The position numbers and the translations under genes were made by a program. A DNA stretch of 38,004 nucleotides, taken from positions 1-38,004 of the forward strand of contig JAGWQH010000066.1 of the NCBI GenBank assembly GCA_028870115.1, read 5' to 3'. The stretch comes from Candidatus Methylomirabilota bacterium. Lineage in GTDB: Bacteria > Methylomirabilota > Methylomirabilia > Methylomirabilales > Methylomirabilaceae. Each line of letters begins with the position of its first letter. Position 1 is the stretch's first letter. The notes under the pieces were generated by a model, which searched no databases, had not been told where the DNA came from, and saw only the letters and a list, made by a program, of their open reading frames with translations. Below, piece after piece: positions 1-8,492 of this stretch.

Positions 1-108
1 CTGCACCGCGGGCTCCTGCGCCGTGATCGCCGTCACCATCGGCTGGAGGCGCTTGAGCTCCCGCTCGTTTTTGGTGCCCACCACCTTCGAGACCCACTTC
101 ATGAACAT
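1..108 (-). CDS. secA: SecA N-terminus (partial; runs off the window)
   Basis: These 36 codons encode the start of the preprotein translocase ATPase SecA, the cytosolic motor that drives proteins through SecYEG. The translation starts MFMKWVSKVVGTKNERELKR and continues LQPMVTAIT, which matches the conserved opening of SecA (a short amphipathic helix, then the G(S/T)KNEREL(K/R) block). The rest of the gene lies beyond position 1. The ATG at 108 is preceded at a good distance by GAGG; the ATG a few bases upstream meets a stop at once, so it is not the start. A terminator separates it from the M23 gene upstream, so it should use its own promoter. The only doubt is the short length visible. Confidence 0.85.
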   Translation of the reverse strand, partial: MFMKWVSKVVGTKNERELKRLQPMVTAITAQEPAVQ

Positions 109-150
109 CGTGCCATCCTCTCCTTGCTGTCGGCTCGGCCTGCCACGCGG

Positions 151-179
151 ATCCTACCATAGACGCGGGAGGGCTTCAA
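151..179 (-). promoter_or_regulatory. Putative sigma-70 promoter for secA
   Basis: Read on the minus strand, TTGAAG is followed by a 17-nt spacer and TAGGAT, about 40 nt upstream of the secA ATG. It lies between the upstream terminator and secA, where a promoter is expected. Each hexamer matches four of six consensus bases, so this is only a prediction. Confidence 0.35.
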
Positions 180-249
180 TGCCGAAAGGGACGCTCGAAG
201 GCAGAAGCAAGTAGAATGATCTTAGCGGGGGGACTTTCGAATCAGTAAC

Positions 250-280
250 AAAAACCCCTAGAGGACGGTTCCCCTAAGGG
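250..280 (-). terminator. Rho-independent terminator after the M23 gene
   Basis: On the minus strand CCCUUAG pairs with CUAGGGG (one G-U pair). The stem extends inward by about three pairs to a short loop, and a run of five U follows at once (A-run at 250-254 on the plus strand). It lies about 35 nt past the M23 stop codon. Confidence 0.8.
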
Positions 281-315
281 TCTGACCCACACGCAGTAAC
301 CAAGCAATCCGAGTG

Positions 316-1281
316 CTACTCGGCCGATTCACCGCTCCCGAGATATTTTACGGTTTCCGGGTCGATGACATACTTGGTTGGATCAACAGGCACATCATTC
401 ACCTGAATCTCATAATGAAGGTGAGGCCCGGTCACGCGGCCCGTTGCCCCCACCAAGCCGATCACGTCCCCTCTTCTCACCTGCTGACCCTGAGAGACCT
501 TTTGTTGTTGTAAATGAGCGTAGAAGGTGGAGATCTTATTGCCGTGGCTCACTGAGACGACATTGCCGAAACCGCCGAGCGGTCCCGTATACGTGACGAT
601 CCCGTCGGCCGGGGCGATGACCGGCGTCCCGACGCTGTTCGAGATATCGACGCCTTCATGCATCTGTCGTTGCCCGGTGAAGGGGGAGCGGCGCTGCCCG
701 AACCCGGCCGTGAGCCACCCTTTGACCGGCCAGATCGTCGGGGTGGAGGCCAGGAGGCTCCGCTTTGCTTCAAGCGCCTGGATTAGACCCTGAAAGCTCT
801 TGTTGCGATCATTCATCTCACGGCTTAAGCGATCGAGCTCACCGCCGAGGTTATCAACCCCGATCTTTGTCGACGAGCCGCCAGGTGAGGTCTGATGAGC
901 GAGAGCCGCCACCATTAGAGCGCGCGAACTTAAGGTGTCCGCCCCGCCCACGCCAACCATCGAACTCTCCGCATTCTTCACGTCCAGCCCGGCTGCCGTC
1001 CGTAACCGGAGGTCGAACTCTCGGAGCTGGACCATTTGATTGTCGAGACGTTCAAACTTCTGCAACAGGGTGGCCTGTTCGCTCGATACTGTTCGAAGCT
1101 GACGGAGTTCCAGTAAGTGACCGGTGTGGCTTACCGTCTGATAGATAAGAAATACAAAGGCCACGCCAATGAGGCCTGCGGTGACAGTAAGCGCGCTAAA
1201 GAGGGGTTTTGTAATGTGAAACCTTCGAATCTGAGAACTGGCATCGGGAAGGACAAGGACCGTATAAAACTTCTTCGCCAT
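316..1281 (-). CDS. M23 family metallopeptidase, membrane-anchored (LytM-type)
   Basis: A 321-residue envelope protein predicted to act on, or regulate hydrolysis of, peptidoglycan. It has a basic N-terminus, one membrane segment at about residues 28-48, a coiled-coil-prone stretch at about 55-100 and again at 145-175, and a C-terminal M23 (LytM) domain at about 185-305. The zinc-site motifs are intact: H208-x3-D212 (MHEGVD) and H287-x-H289 (PHLHYE), with H256 in YAHL. An active enzyme is therefore likely, rather than a degenerate EnvC/NlpD-type activator. An AAAGGA ribosome site precedes the ATG. It has a strong promoter (1358-1387) and a terminator (250-280), so it is probably monocistronic. 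The precise peptide bond cut cannot be told from sequence. Confidence 0.88.
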   Translation of the reverse strand: MAKKFYTVLVLPDASSQIRRFHITKPLFSALTVTAGLIGVAFVFLIYQTVSHTGHLLELRQLRTVSSEQATLLQKFERLDNQMVQLREFDLRLRTAAGLDVKNAESSMVGVGGADTLSSRALMVAALAHQTSPGGSSTKIGVDNLGGELDRLSREMNDRNKSFQGLIQALEAKRSLLASTPTIWPVKGWLTAGFGQRRSPFTGQRQMHEGVDISNSVGTPVIAPADGIVTYTGPLGGFGNVVSVSHGNKISTFYAHLQQQKVSQGQQVRRGDVIGLVGATGRVTGPHLHYEIQVNDVPVDPTKYVIDPETVKYLGSGESAE

Positions 1282-1357
1282 CGAGCCGGATCCTTTCCAA
1301 GTTTATTTCGGTTACGAGCTACATATAACCGATGAGCATGGAGGGAAAAAACAGCCT

Positions 1358-1387
1358 TTTATATCAAGAACAACGGGAAGATGTCAA
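1358..1387 (-). promoter_or_regulatory. Strong sigma-70 promoter of the M23 gene
   Basis: The minus strand shows a perfect TTGACA (plus 1382-1387), an 18-nt spacer and TATAAA (plus 1358-1363), about 75 nt upstream of the M23 ATG and just after the selD stop codon. It would uncouple the M23 gene from the long operon upstream. Confidence 0.7.
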
Positions 1388-1428
1388 GCGTTTTTCGTTC
1401 TCTACGCCGGGCTCATTGTCAAATAGCG

Positions 1429-2481
1429 TTATGGCGTTACCCAGATCCGGCCGTTCGGATCTTCCACGATTTCGCCGATGAGTGTGGCGGCGGGTGTCTT
1501 ATGCTCCCGCAGGCGCTGAATCAGGGCCGTAGTCCTGTCCTTCGGCACCGCGATCAGGAGGCCACCGGAGGTCTGGGCATCGCACAGGATCAGTTGGGCC
1601 TCGTTGCGAATCCCAGGATTCCACACGATGGCCCCTTGCAGTGATTCATAGTTGCGTTTTGTCCCGCCGGGACAGATCCCCTCTTGGATCAGATCCCAGG
1701 CCTCAGGGAGAATAGGGACCTTCGAAAGCGATACCCGTGCACCAACCTCGCTGCCCGCCGTCATCTCGTGGAGGTGGCCCAGCAGCCCAAAACCCGTGAC
1801 GTCTGTGCACGCGTGAGCGCCGACCGCCACCATAGCCTCCGATGCGTCTTTATTCAGTGCTGCCATCAGAGCTACAGCAGCATTAATTGTCGGTTCCGAG
1901 GCTTTGCCGCGCTTGATAGCCGTGGTGACGATTCCAATGCCGAGCGGCTTGGTCAACACCAGATCATCCCCGATGAAGGCGGTCGAGTTCTTGAAGATCT
2001 TCGCAGGATCGATCAGCCCGGTCACGACGAGCCCATATTTTGGCTCCGGGTCGTCGATACTGTGTCCTCCGATAATCGGGGCCCCGGCCTCGCGGGCCTT
2101 GTCGGCGCCGCCACGCAGGATGTCCCCCAGGATACTCAGCGGGAGCGACCCGACTGGAAAACCAATGATATTGAGGGCGAACAGTGGTATGGCGCCCATG
2201 GCGTAGATGTCGCTCAGGGAGTTGGCGGCGGCGATCAGGCCACAGCTATACGGGTCGTCCACCACGGGCGTGATGTAGTCCACGGTCTGGACGATCGCCC
2301 GCCCGCTATCCAGTTGGTAGACGGCGGCATCATCGGAGGTTTCTGCCCCGACTAGTATTCGAGGATCGCTATATTTCGGCAGTTGGCCCAGGACCTGGGC
2401 CAGATCAGCAGGGCTGATCTTGCACGCTCAGCCCGCCCCATGCGACAAAGACGTGAGTCGAATCTGTTGAGCACTCATCAT
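1429..2481 (-). CDS. selD: Selenophosphate synthetase SelD, itself a UGA-encoded selenoprotein
   Basis: SelD makes selenophosphate from selenide and ATP, the selenium donor for tRNA-Sec and selenouridine. Ordinary translation gives only a 284-residue ORF beginning at 2283 that lacks the N-terminus. Reading the same frame up to ATG 2481 gives 350 residues, the usual family length, interrupted by one TGA at 2428-2430. That TGA is codon 18 in the context SHGAG-U-ACKIS, exactly where Cys17 of E. coli SelD (GAGCGCK) sits, and is followed by the essential lysine (K21). The rest of the PurM-like fold is intact, including YITPVVDDPYSCG and the GGHSIDDPEPKYG region. AAGGGG precedes the start; a second in-frame ATG is at 2478. 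It lies 16 nt after the PAP2 gene, so it is probably the last gene of that operon. A true nonsense mutation is very unlikely given the position. Confidence 0.9.
2402..2420 (-). promoter_or_regulatory. Candidate bacterial SECIS hairpin in selD
   Basis: Seven nt after the selD UGA, the minus strand forms a perfect 8-bp stem AGAUCAGC/GCUGAUCU with a 3-nt loop. If the top pairs open, the loop is GCCCUGC, with G first. A C-G and a G-C pair can extend the base across one A-G mismatch. Position and size fit the SelB-binding hairpins placed just downstream of bacterial Sec codons. The function is inferred. Confidence 0.6.
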
Positions 2482-2497
2482 TGAGCCCCTTAAGGCG

Positions 2498-3115
2498 TTA
2501 CTGGAAGGTTTCCGGCTCGCAGGCCGATTGGTTCTTTTTGTCACCCGATGAACTCGCATACTGGACTCCTGCAATCCGCAGAAGATGCCGGACCGCTGCG
2601 GCGCCAAGCATTCCGATCAGGACTCCCCAGAGCGCTCCGCCCAGCACATCAAGCGGATAATGCGAGCCGACATAGATTCGGGAATATCCAACGAGAGCGG
2701 CTGCAAGGAACCAGACGAACCCTGATCGCGAGTAATTATAAGAGAGAAACGTAGCCAAGGCAAACATGTTGGCGGCGTGATTGGAGGGAAAAGAGAATGA
2801 ACGGACACGCAAGCAGGCAGTCGCGTTGAGGACGCCACATGGTCTGATCCGTTGGAACAGATCCTTCAAGAGCTGGCTGGTTTCATCGGTGAGTAGAATC
2901 AGAGCGATGGCGGACACGGCTATGATGCGATCACGTTTTGGACGGAAGAGCAATACGTAACCAAGGAGGGCGGCCGCCGGGAGGGCGAAGTTCCATTTAT
3001 TGCTGACGAAGGGCATCAGGAGATCGAGGAACCGGTTCCGCAGGCTTCCGTTGATCAGGTGGAATCCAGTTTCATCCCACTCGCGCAGTCTCTCCAGCCA
3101 CGGTAGAACAGACAT
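2498..3115 (-). CDS. PAP2 family membrane phosphatase
   Basis: A 205-residue multi-pass membrane protein of the type-2 phosphatidic acid phosphatase family, which removes phosphate from lipid phosphates or pyrophosphates (phosphatidate, undecaprenyl-PP, lipid A). All three family motifs are present: KDLFQRIRP (K84, R91), SFPSNH (S111-H113) and SRIYVGSHYPLD (R146, H152, D156). Hydrophobic segments occur at about 42-58, 65-80, 115-128, 133-147 and 158-176. The hydrophilic tail is unremarkable. It follows the flippase-like gene by 15 nt and precedes selD by 16 nt. In this neighbourhood a role recycling a polyprenyl (pyro)phosphate carrier, or editing a lipid used by the two glycosyltransferases, is plausible. 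The substrate is not decided by the sequence. Confidence 0.85.
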   Translation of the reverse strand: MSVLPWLERLREWDETGFHLINGSLRNRFLDLLMPFVSNKWNFALPAAALLGYVLLFRPKRDRIIAVSAIALILLTDETSQLLKDLFQRIRPCGVLNATACLRVRSFSFPSNHAANMFALATFLSYNYSRSGFVWFLAAALVGYSRIYVGSHYPLDVLGGALWGVLIGMLGAAAVRHLLRIAGVQYASSSGDKKNQSACEPETFQ

Positions 3116-3130
3116 AGTGTGTTTCGCCGT

Positions 3131-4105
3131 TTAAGGGTCCATCTGGTGCTGCGAGTGACCGACTAGAAACACGATCCCCCCTAACCCGCTACAGAGGACC
3201 GTGACAGCGAACCAGAGTAAGGACAGGCTGAGTGCGCCCGCAGAATCCAGGCCGACCCTGGTGAAGAGGTACACGGCGCTCCCCTCCCGGAGACCTAGAC
3301 CCCCGACCGAGATTGGCAGCATCGAGATGACGCTGATCAACGGGATAAATAGGAAGAAATAGCGGAGAGGGACGGACAGGTTGAGCGCCTGTGAGATCAG
3401 GTAGAAGATCGTGATGACCAGCGACTGCAGAACCAATGAGAGCCCCAGCGCGAGCAGGAGGGCCGGTCGGTGGGTCCAATACTGTTGGACCGCTTCGTAT
3501 AGCCGATGGACCTGGTCGTGAAACCTCCCAAGACCCACGCCAAGCAGCAGTCTGAAGAACAGCGCCTGGAGTCGATCACTCAACAGTGAAGCGATAAGGG
3601 CAATCATTCCTGCCGCGGAGCCGGCCGTCAACCAGACGATAAGCGGGTCGCTCACGTAAGCATATGCGGGGATGATGGCGATGCAGGCGATGATGGCCAG
3701 CGCGGCAAAGCCGGAGAGCCGTTCCACAAGGATAGAGGCCACCGATGCCTCACGCCGTTCCGTCAGGCGTGAGATCTGATAGCCCCGAACCAGATCGCCG
3801 CCGATAGCGGTCGGCAGCATCAGGTTGAAGAACATCCCCTCCAAGTACAGCAGGATGAGGCGCCAGAACGGGAGATGGATCTTCTCAGCCTGAAGCAGAC
3901 ACCTCCAGCGTACCGTACTGAGCAACTGAGCCAGCAGATAGAGGAGAATGGATCCGAAAAAGATCGGGACGCGCAGGGAGCGGAAGAGGGTACCGAGCGC
4001 TTGCAGATCGGTCCTGGATAAGAGCAAAGCCAGCAGCGCGGCGCTCACGATGAGCTTCAGTCCAAGCCGCCAAGCCTTGGCCGCGGACCTATTGACGAAG
4101 CTCAC
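3131..4105 (-). CDS. Lysylphosphatidylglycerol synthase TM-region / flippase-like membrane protein
   Basis: A 324-residue integral membrane protein of the LPG_synthase_TM/UPF0104 family (YbhN- and AglD-like). Hallmarks are an N-terminal segment ending RWRCLLQAE, then FFNLMLPTAIGGDLVRGYQISR, and a C-terminal SVGGLGLREGSAVYLF motif, with about eight hydrophobic helices. No catalytic synthase domain is attached. In glycan loci such proteins are thought to move or support lipid-linked intermediates; the exact activity is unknown. The start is GTG at 4105, because GGAGGTGA lies eight nt upstream; this overlaps the end of the glycosyltransferase gene by 17 nt, implying translational coupling. It is best read with its neighbours as part of a lipid-linked sugar cassette. 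Confidence 0.82.
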   Translation of the reverse strand: MSFVNRSAAKAWRLGLKLIVSAALLALLLSRTDLQALGTLFRSLRVPIFFGSILLYLLAQLLSTVRWRCLLQAEKIHLPFWRLILLYLEGMFFNLMLPTAIGGDLVRGYQISRLTERREASVASILVERLSGFAALAIIACIAIIPAYAYVSDPLIVWLTAGSAAGMIALIASLLSDRLQALFFRLLLGVGLGRFHDQVHRLYEAVQQYWTHRPALLLALGLSLVLQSLVITIFYLISQALNLSVPLRYFFLFIPLISVISMLPISVGGLGLREGSAVYLFTRVGLDSAGALSLSLLWFAVTVLCSGLGGIVFLVGHSQHQMDP

Positions 4106-5072
4106 TCAAGTCACCTCCAGTCTTCACCCCATGGATCGTTCGCTGGACCATGTAGATCGGTTTGCGCTGCGTTTCGTGATAGACCCGCGCCACCATTTCA
4201 CCGAGCAGGCCCATGCCCACCAGTTGCACCCCCAGTATCAGGAGGAGGACTGCCAGCAGCAAGAGCGGTCGCCCGCCGATCGGCTGGCCCGCGAGCAGTT
4301 TAAGGCCGGCCAGATAGAGGAGCAACCCGCCGCCGCAAACTCCGACGGTCAGCCCTAACCCGCCGAAGATTTGAATCGGGGACGTGCTGAATCGGAGCAG
4401 GAATTTCACGGCGATCAGGTCCAGGAGGACCCGCACCGTTCTGAGGATGGAGTACTTCGAGCGTCCGAATCGCCTGGGACGGTGATTCGTCTTGACCTCG
4501 GCGATGGCGACTCCCATCCAACTGGCGATGGCGGGAATGAACCGATGCAACTCACCGTACAGCCGGAGATTGTCCACCACTACCCGCCGATATGCCTTCA
4601 GGGTGCATCCATAGTCGTGAAGCTTTACGCCGGTTGTCACGGAGATGAGCCAGTTCGCAAGCATCGAGGGAATCCGCCTGGAGAGGAATGGGTCCTTTCG
4701 TTCGGCCCTCCAGCCACTGACGACATCGTAGTCCTGGATCAACTCCAGTAGCCTCGGGATATCGGCCGGATCGTTCTGAAGATCCCCATCGAGGGTCACG
4801 ATCACGTCGCCCTTGGCGTGGTCAAAGCCGGCGGACAAGGCGGCGGTCTGCCCGAAGTTCCGTCGAAGCACCACCACACGCCATCTCGGGTCGTCCTTGA
4901 CGATCGCCTCAAGGGTGGCCAGCGTCCGATCTGTGCTGCCATCATCCACGGCGACCACCTCGTAGGGCTGTCCAAGACCGCCCAGAGCCTCGACGATCTC
5001 GCCATGGAGGGGCCAGACGTTCTCTTCCTCATTACAAAAGGGGATGACAATGGACAGCCACGGCGTCCGCAT
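4089..5072 (-). CDS. Family 2 glycosyltransferase, polyprenyl-phosphate type (ArnC/DPM1-like)
   Basis: A 327-residue GT2 enzyme that probably moves a sugar from a nucleotide donor to undecaprenyl phosphate on the cytoplasmic face. The N-terminal GT-A domain (about 5-225) has LSIVIPFCNEEEN, VAVDDGSTDRT (D43/D44) and the DGD metal motif at 95-97 followed by LQNDP. NFGQTAAL and the HRPRRFGRSKYS block are typical of DPM1/GtrB/ArnC relatives. Two C-terminal membrane helices (about 230-260 and 268-294) match the GtrB/ArnC architecture. The ATG directly follows the stop codon of the PMT-type gene, so the pair is surely co-translated. This suggests that this enzyme makes the lipid-linked sugar and the PMT-type enzyme uses it. 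The donor sugar is unknown. Confidence 0.87.
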   Translation of the reverse strand: MRTPWLSIVIPFCNEEENVWPLHGEIVEALGGLGQPYEVVAVDDGSTDRTLATLEAIVKDDPRWRVVVLRRNFGQTAALSAGFDHAKGDVIVTLDGDLQNDPADIPRLLELIQDYDVVSGWRAERKDPFLSRRIPSMLANWLISVTTGVKLHDYGCTLKAYRRVVVDNLRLYGELHRFIPAIASWMGVAIAEVKTNHRPRRFGRSKYSILRTVRVLLDLIAVKFLLRFSTSPIQIFGGLGLTVGVCGGGLLLYLAGLKLLAGQPIGGRPLLLLAVLLLILGVQLVGMGLLGEMVARVYHETQRKPIYMVQRTIHGVKTGGDLSELRQ

Positions 5073-6629
5073 TTAGTACCCGAGCTGCTGAGCCGGAGGG
5101 AACCCCCGGAAACCGTAACAGCGAAAGATTGACCACGAGCTAAGGGTACGCGACTGGCCGACCTTCGAGAGGTGAGTCAGTCGCTCCGGTTTCACCGTGT
5201 CGAAGGAGCGAAGAACGGCATCAGGAGGATCAGGCCGATCTGTCACGAAGATGGCGTCCCAACCCCGAACCTCGTCGGTTCCTCCCCATATGTCAAACTG
5301 GTTCATTCGCCGCCCGAGCTGGATGTTATATGTGTTCGGGTGGGCCGGCACATAGAACATCACCTCGCTGGCAACCTGATACCGGTCGCTGAAGACGAAC
5401 GTCGGTCTGCTTCGGCTCATCTCCTGATAGACTGCGCTGACCTGCGTTCCCAGTTCTGCCCATCCTCTAAGGCGCCGTGTCAGATCGAGCTTGTGAGGGA
5501 GCGGAAGGCCAACCGAGGCAAGGGCGTGCGGAAAGTGACCAATGGTGCTGACAAGGAACCCGCTTACCAACGCGCAGGCGAAAAGCGTACGACCGCGCGT
5601 CCATCGCCAGGTAGAGACACCATGGGCAGATGAGCCTGATCGCCACTTGGCGACAGCGATGACCGCAGCAACAAAAGCTGGCGCGGCCCAGTTCGCCTGT
5701 ACCTTTGTCCACAGGCTGGTGATGACGCAGACGATCAGCAGGGGTACCGAGGCGCAAAAGAGAAAAAGTGACGTGTCATCACTGCGTCGGTTAAGCCCGG
5801 TTCGTCCGACCTCCCACAGCCCGATCATGAGCACAACGAACAGTACGGGGGTGACCACACCCACCTGGGATGCTACAAACTCCCCCAGAGTCTTTGCCGG
5901 TATAACTCTCTCCTTTCCTGCTCCAAGCTGCTCCAGGAGGTGGCGAAACGAGACCAGGTCGTGCGTTGCGTTCCAATATATGACAGGGGTAAAGAGGAGG
6001 AGTCCCACACCGAGAGCGAGGTAGGGACCTGACCGCCGCATCCAGAACCGATGGTCCCGGGACAATGCAAGATACAGGAAGGTCTGTGGTACGATGGCTG
6101 CCATCGTGTATTTACTGAGCAGACCAAGGCCGAGGCCGATTCCCGCAAGGAGCCACCAGCCGTTCCCGTCCGCCGAGAGCGCGCGGTGGATCAACAATAG
6201 CGTGAGCGACCAGAAGAATACCAGCGGCGCATCGATCGTCATCAAGATTGAACCCGCCTCGGCGAGCGGCATGGCGGCGAGGAGCAGCACCGCTTCCAAG
6301 CCGGCCCATGTGGAGCGACAGAGCCGAACCGCCAACAGAAACGTGAGGAGGACGGTTCCAGTTGACAGCAGGACTGCAGGAAGCCGAATGAAGAATTCGC
6401 TGTCACCCCCCAATTGGGTAGACAGGGCGATGAGGTAGGCCACCATCGGCCCTTTACTATAGTAACTCCAGTTCAGTTGCTTCGACCAGGTCCAATAGTG
6501 CGCCTCATCGGGCGCCAGATTGAACCGGCCTGAGTTGATGAACCAAAGGTGAAAGGCGGTCACGAAAATAAGGAAGAATAGGAACAACAGCGACGCCTGC
6601 CGGCAACTCGCTGAGTACGCCCAATCCAT
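5073..6629 (-). CDS. ArnT/PMT-type membrane glycosyltransferase (family 39-like)
   Basis: A 518-residue polytopic membrane protein that should transfer a sugar from a polyprenyl-phosphate carrier to a periplasmic acceptor. The first loop carries APDEAHYWTWSKQLNWSYYS and then KGPMVAYLI, the signature of the PMT_2/ArnT group with its catalytic acidic residue (DE). About eleven hydrophobic helices follow, and then a C-terminal soluble domain from about residue 420. The open frame continues upstream through purE in another frame, but that part is a shadow. ATG 6629 is chosen because AGGGG lies nine nt upstream and the protein then starts at the expected cytoplasmic tail. It abuts the GT2 gene, which probably supplies its lipid-linked donor. 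Acceptor (lipid A, glycan or protein) unknown. Confidence 0.85.
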   Translation of the reverse strand: MDWAYSASCRQASLLFLFFLIFVTAFHLWFINSGRFNLAPDEAHYWTWSKQLNWSYYSKGPMVAYLIALSTQLGGDSEFFIRLPAVLLSTGTVLLTFLLAVRLCRSTWAGLEAVLLLAAMPLAEAGSILMTIDAPLVFFWSLTLLLIHRALSADGNGWWLLAGIGLGLGLLSKYTMAAIVPQTFLYLALSRDHRFWMRRSGPYLALGVGLLLFTPVIYWNATHDLVSFRHLLEQLGAGKERVIPAKTLGEFVASQVGVVTPVLFVVLMIGLWEVGRTGLNRRSDDTSLFLFCASVPLLIVCVITSLWTKVQANWAAPAFVAAVIAVAKWRSGSSAHGVSTWRWTRGRTLFACALVSGFLVSTIGHFPHALASVGLPLPHKLDLTRRLRGWAELGTQVSAVYQEMSRSRPTFVFSDRYQVASEVMFYVPAHPNTYNIQLGRRMNQFDIWGGTDEVRGWDAIFVTDRPDPPDAVLRSFDTVKPERLTHLSKVGQSRTLSSWSIFRCYGFRGFPPAQQLGY

Positions 6630-6669
6630 GAACGATCCCCTGGGGTATGGGGTCTGTGGCAAGGGGAGT

Positions 6670-7176
6670 TCAGGAGCGGCGCTTCTGGAGCGCGCGATCT
6701 TTTTCCTCCACTTCTGAGGCCAGAGCCTCTTTGAATGATTCCAGCTTGTGTCGGAGGGCCTCATCCGACAGCGCCAAAATCCGCGCAGCGAGGACACCGG
6801 CGTTCTTTGCCCCTGCCTCGCCGATGGCCATAGTTGCAACCGGAACACCCCCGGGCATCTGGACGACGGAAAGAAGCGCGTCCAGACCCTTGAGCGAACT
6901 CGAGGCCAGTGGCACCCCGATAACCGGCAGAGTGGTCTGGCCTGCAATGACGCCGGCGAGGTGAGCCGCTGCCCCGGCCCCGGCGATGATGACCCTGATT
7001 CCTCTCGTCTCGGCTTGCCGGACATAGTCCAGGGTCGCGTGGAGGGAACGATGGGCGGAGCTGATTTTGAGCTCGAACGGAATTCCAAACCGCTCCAGCG
7101 CCTTGGCGGTGAGTTCCATCACTGCCAGATCGGAGTCGCTGCCCATGACGATCCCAACTATCGGTTGCGTTGCCAT
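6670..7176 (-). CDS. purE: N5-carboxyaminoimidazole ribonucleotide mutase PurE (class I)
   Basis: A 168-residue enzyme of purine synthesis that converts N5-CAIR to CAIR. The class I signature is complete: IVMGSDSD (residues 9-16), SSAHR (39-43), AGAGAAAHLAGV (65-76, with the catalytic His at 72), LPVIGVP and LLSVVQMPGGVPVATMAIG. The C-terminal tail is slightly charged and ordinary. It begins 4 nt after the purD stop, so the two are co-translated. No purK is present next to it or elsewhere in the window; PurK would have to be encoded elsewhere for the bacterial two-step route. The membrane glycosyltransferase genes follow 40 nt downstream with no terminator visible. Confidence 0.95.
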   Translation of the reverse strand: MATQPIVGIVMGSDSDLAVMELTAKALERFGIPFELKISSAHRSLHATLDYVRQAETRGIRVIIAGAGAAAHLAGVIAGQTTLPVIGVPLASSSLKGLDALLSVVQMPGGVPVATMAIGEAGAKNAGVLAARILALSDEALRHKLESFKEALASEVEEKDRALQKRRS

Positions 7177-7180
7177 ATTG

Positions 7181-8458
7181 TTATGAGACTCTGGCGAGGG
7201 CGCGGCCGCCGATGTCGGTCCGGTAGTGCGCGCCCTCCCAATGGATCTTCTTCACCGCCCGGTACGTGGTGGCGATCGCCCCTTGGAGGTCTTGCCCGAG
7301 GCCGGTGACACCAAGAACCCGTCCGCCGCCGGTGAGGACTTGGTCGTTTGTACGGCTGGTTCCGGCGTGGAAGATCATGACGCCAGGCTCGGCAGCCGCT
7401 TCTTCGAGCCCGGCGATCAGGGCACCCTGTTCGTACGGGCCGGGATAGCCTTTTGAGGCCATGACCACGCAGACGCTGGCGTCCGGCTTCCAGTCGATCG
7501 TCTGGTCCCGCAGTCGGCCGTCCACGACGGCCTCCAGCAGCGGAACCAGGTCGGACTTCATTCGTAGAAGCAGCGGCTGCGCTTCGGGATCGCCGAGTCT
7601 CGCGTTGAACTCGAGCACCTTGATCTCGCCCGCGCTGATCATCAGGCCGGCATAGAGGACGCCTTTGTACGGTCGTCCTTCGGTTGCCATCCCTGTGACG
7701 GCCGGGATCATGACCCGTTCCATAATCTGCTGTTGGATCGAGTCGGTGATGACCGGCGCGGGAGAGTAGGCGCCCATGCCGCCGGTATTGGGACCCTGGT
7801 CGTCATTGAACACGCGTTTATGATCCTGGGATGATGCCAGCGGCAAGACGGTCTCTCCGTCAGTCAAGGTGTGGAAGGAGACCTCCTCTCCCTCCAGGTA
7901 CTCCTCGATTACGACCCGCTCGCCGGCGTTGCCAAAGAGACGCTCTTCCATGATCTTGTTCACCGCATCCAGCGCCTCGGACAGATCGGAACAGACGATG
8001 ACCCCCTTGCCCGCCGCCAGGCCATCGGCCTTCACGACCAGGGGGGTGCCGATCTCTCGGATGTATCGCTTGGCCTCCTCTGCCCGGTCAAATGACTGAA
8101 AGAAGCCGGTGGGGATATGGTATTTTTTCATGAAGCTCTTGGCGAAGACCTTGCTTCCCTCAACGATGGCGGCATCCTTCCGGGGTCCGAAGATACGGAG
8201 TCCGCGGCGCTCGAATTCATCTACGATGCCGAGGGTAAGGGGCAGCTCAGGCCCTACGACGGTGAGGTCGATCCGTTTTCGCTCAGCGAAATCAGCCAGG
8301 AGGCGGATGTCGGAGGCGCTGATCTGAACACATTCCGCCACATCGCTCATCCCGGCGTTTCCCGGCGCGGCCCAGACCTTCGTCACCTTCGGACTCTGGG
8401 CGATCTTCCATGCGAGGGCGTGTTCTCGACCGCCCGCGCCGATCACAAGAACCTGCAT
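7181..8458 (-). CDS. purD: Phosphoribosylamine-glycine ligase PurD
   Basis: The 425-residue ATP-grasp enzyme for the second step of purine synthesis, joining phosphoribosylamine and glycine to GAR. It opens [17 protein letters not shown], the family N-terminus, followed by an APGNAG loop. The ATP-grasp core shows [15 protein letters not shown] and the [11 protein letters not shown] strand, [20 protein letters not shown], and [13 protein letters not shown], the metal-ligand segment. The open frame could be extended 29 codons upstream, but ATG 8458 is preceded by GGAGAGGAA and gives the usual length. It lies 34 nt after purH and 4 nt before purE in the pur operon. Confidence 0.96.
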   Translation of the reverse strand: MQVLVIGAGGREHALAWKIAQSPKVTKVWAAPGNAGMSDVAECVQISASDIRLLADFAERKRIDLTVVGPELPLTLGIVDEFERRGLRIFGPRKDAAIVEGSKVFAKSFMKKYHIPTGFFQSFDRAEEAKRYIREIGTPLVVKADGLAAGKGVIVCSDLSEALDAVNKIMEERLFGNAGERVVIEEYLEGEEVSFHTLTDGETVLPLASSQDHKRVFNDDQGPNTGGMGAYSPAPVITDSIQQQIMERVMIPAVTGMATEGRPYKGVLYAGLMISAGEIKVLEFNARLGDPEAQPLLLRMKSDLVPLLEAVVDGRLRDQTIDWKPDASVCVVMASKGYPGPYEQGALIAGLEEAAAEPGVMIFHAGTSRTNDQVLTGGGRVLGVTGLGQDLQGAIATTYRAVKKIHWEGAHYRTDIGGRALARVS

Positions 8459-8492
8459 TGAAGTTCCTCTCCGTCTCTCCCTGGTCCCGGTC

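Noticed and set aside
2428-2430. selD as a pseudogene with a nonsense codon
   Set aside because: The only stop falls exactly at the catalytic Cys/Sec site, the rest of the gene is intact, and a SECIS-like hairpin follows.
6630-7088. N-terminal extension of the PMT-type protein through purE
   Set aside because: The added residues are purE read in the wrong frame and lack membrane character. ATG 6629 has a ribosome site and gives the normal family N-terminus.
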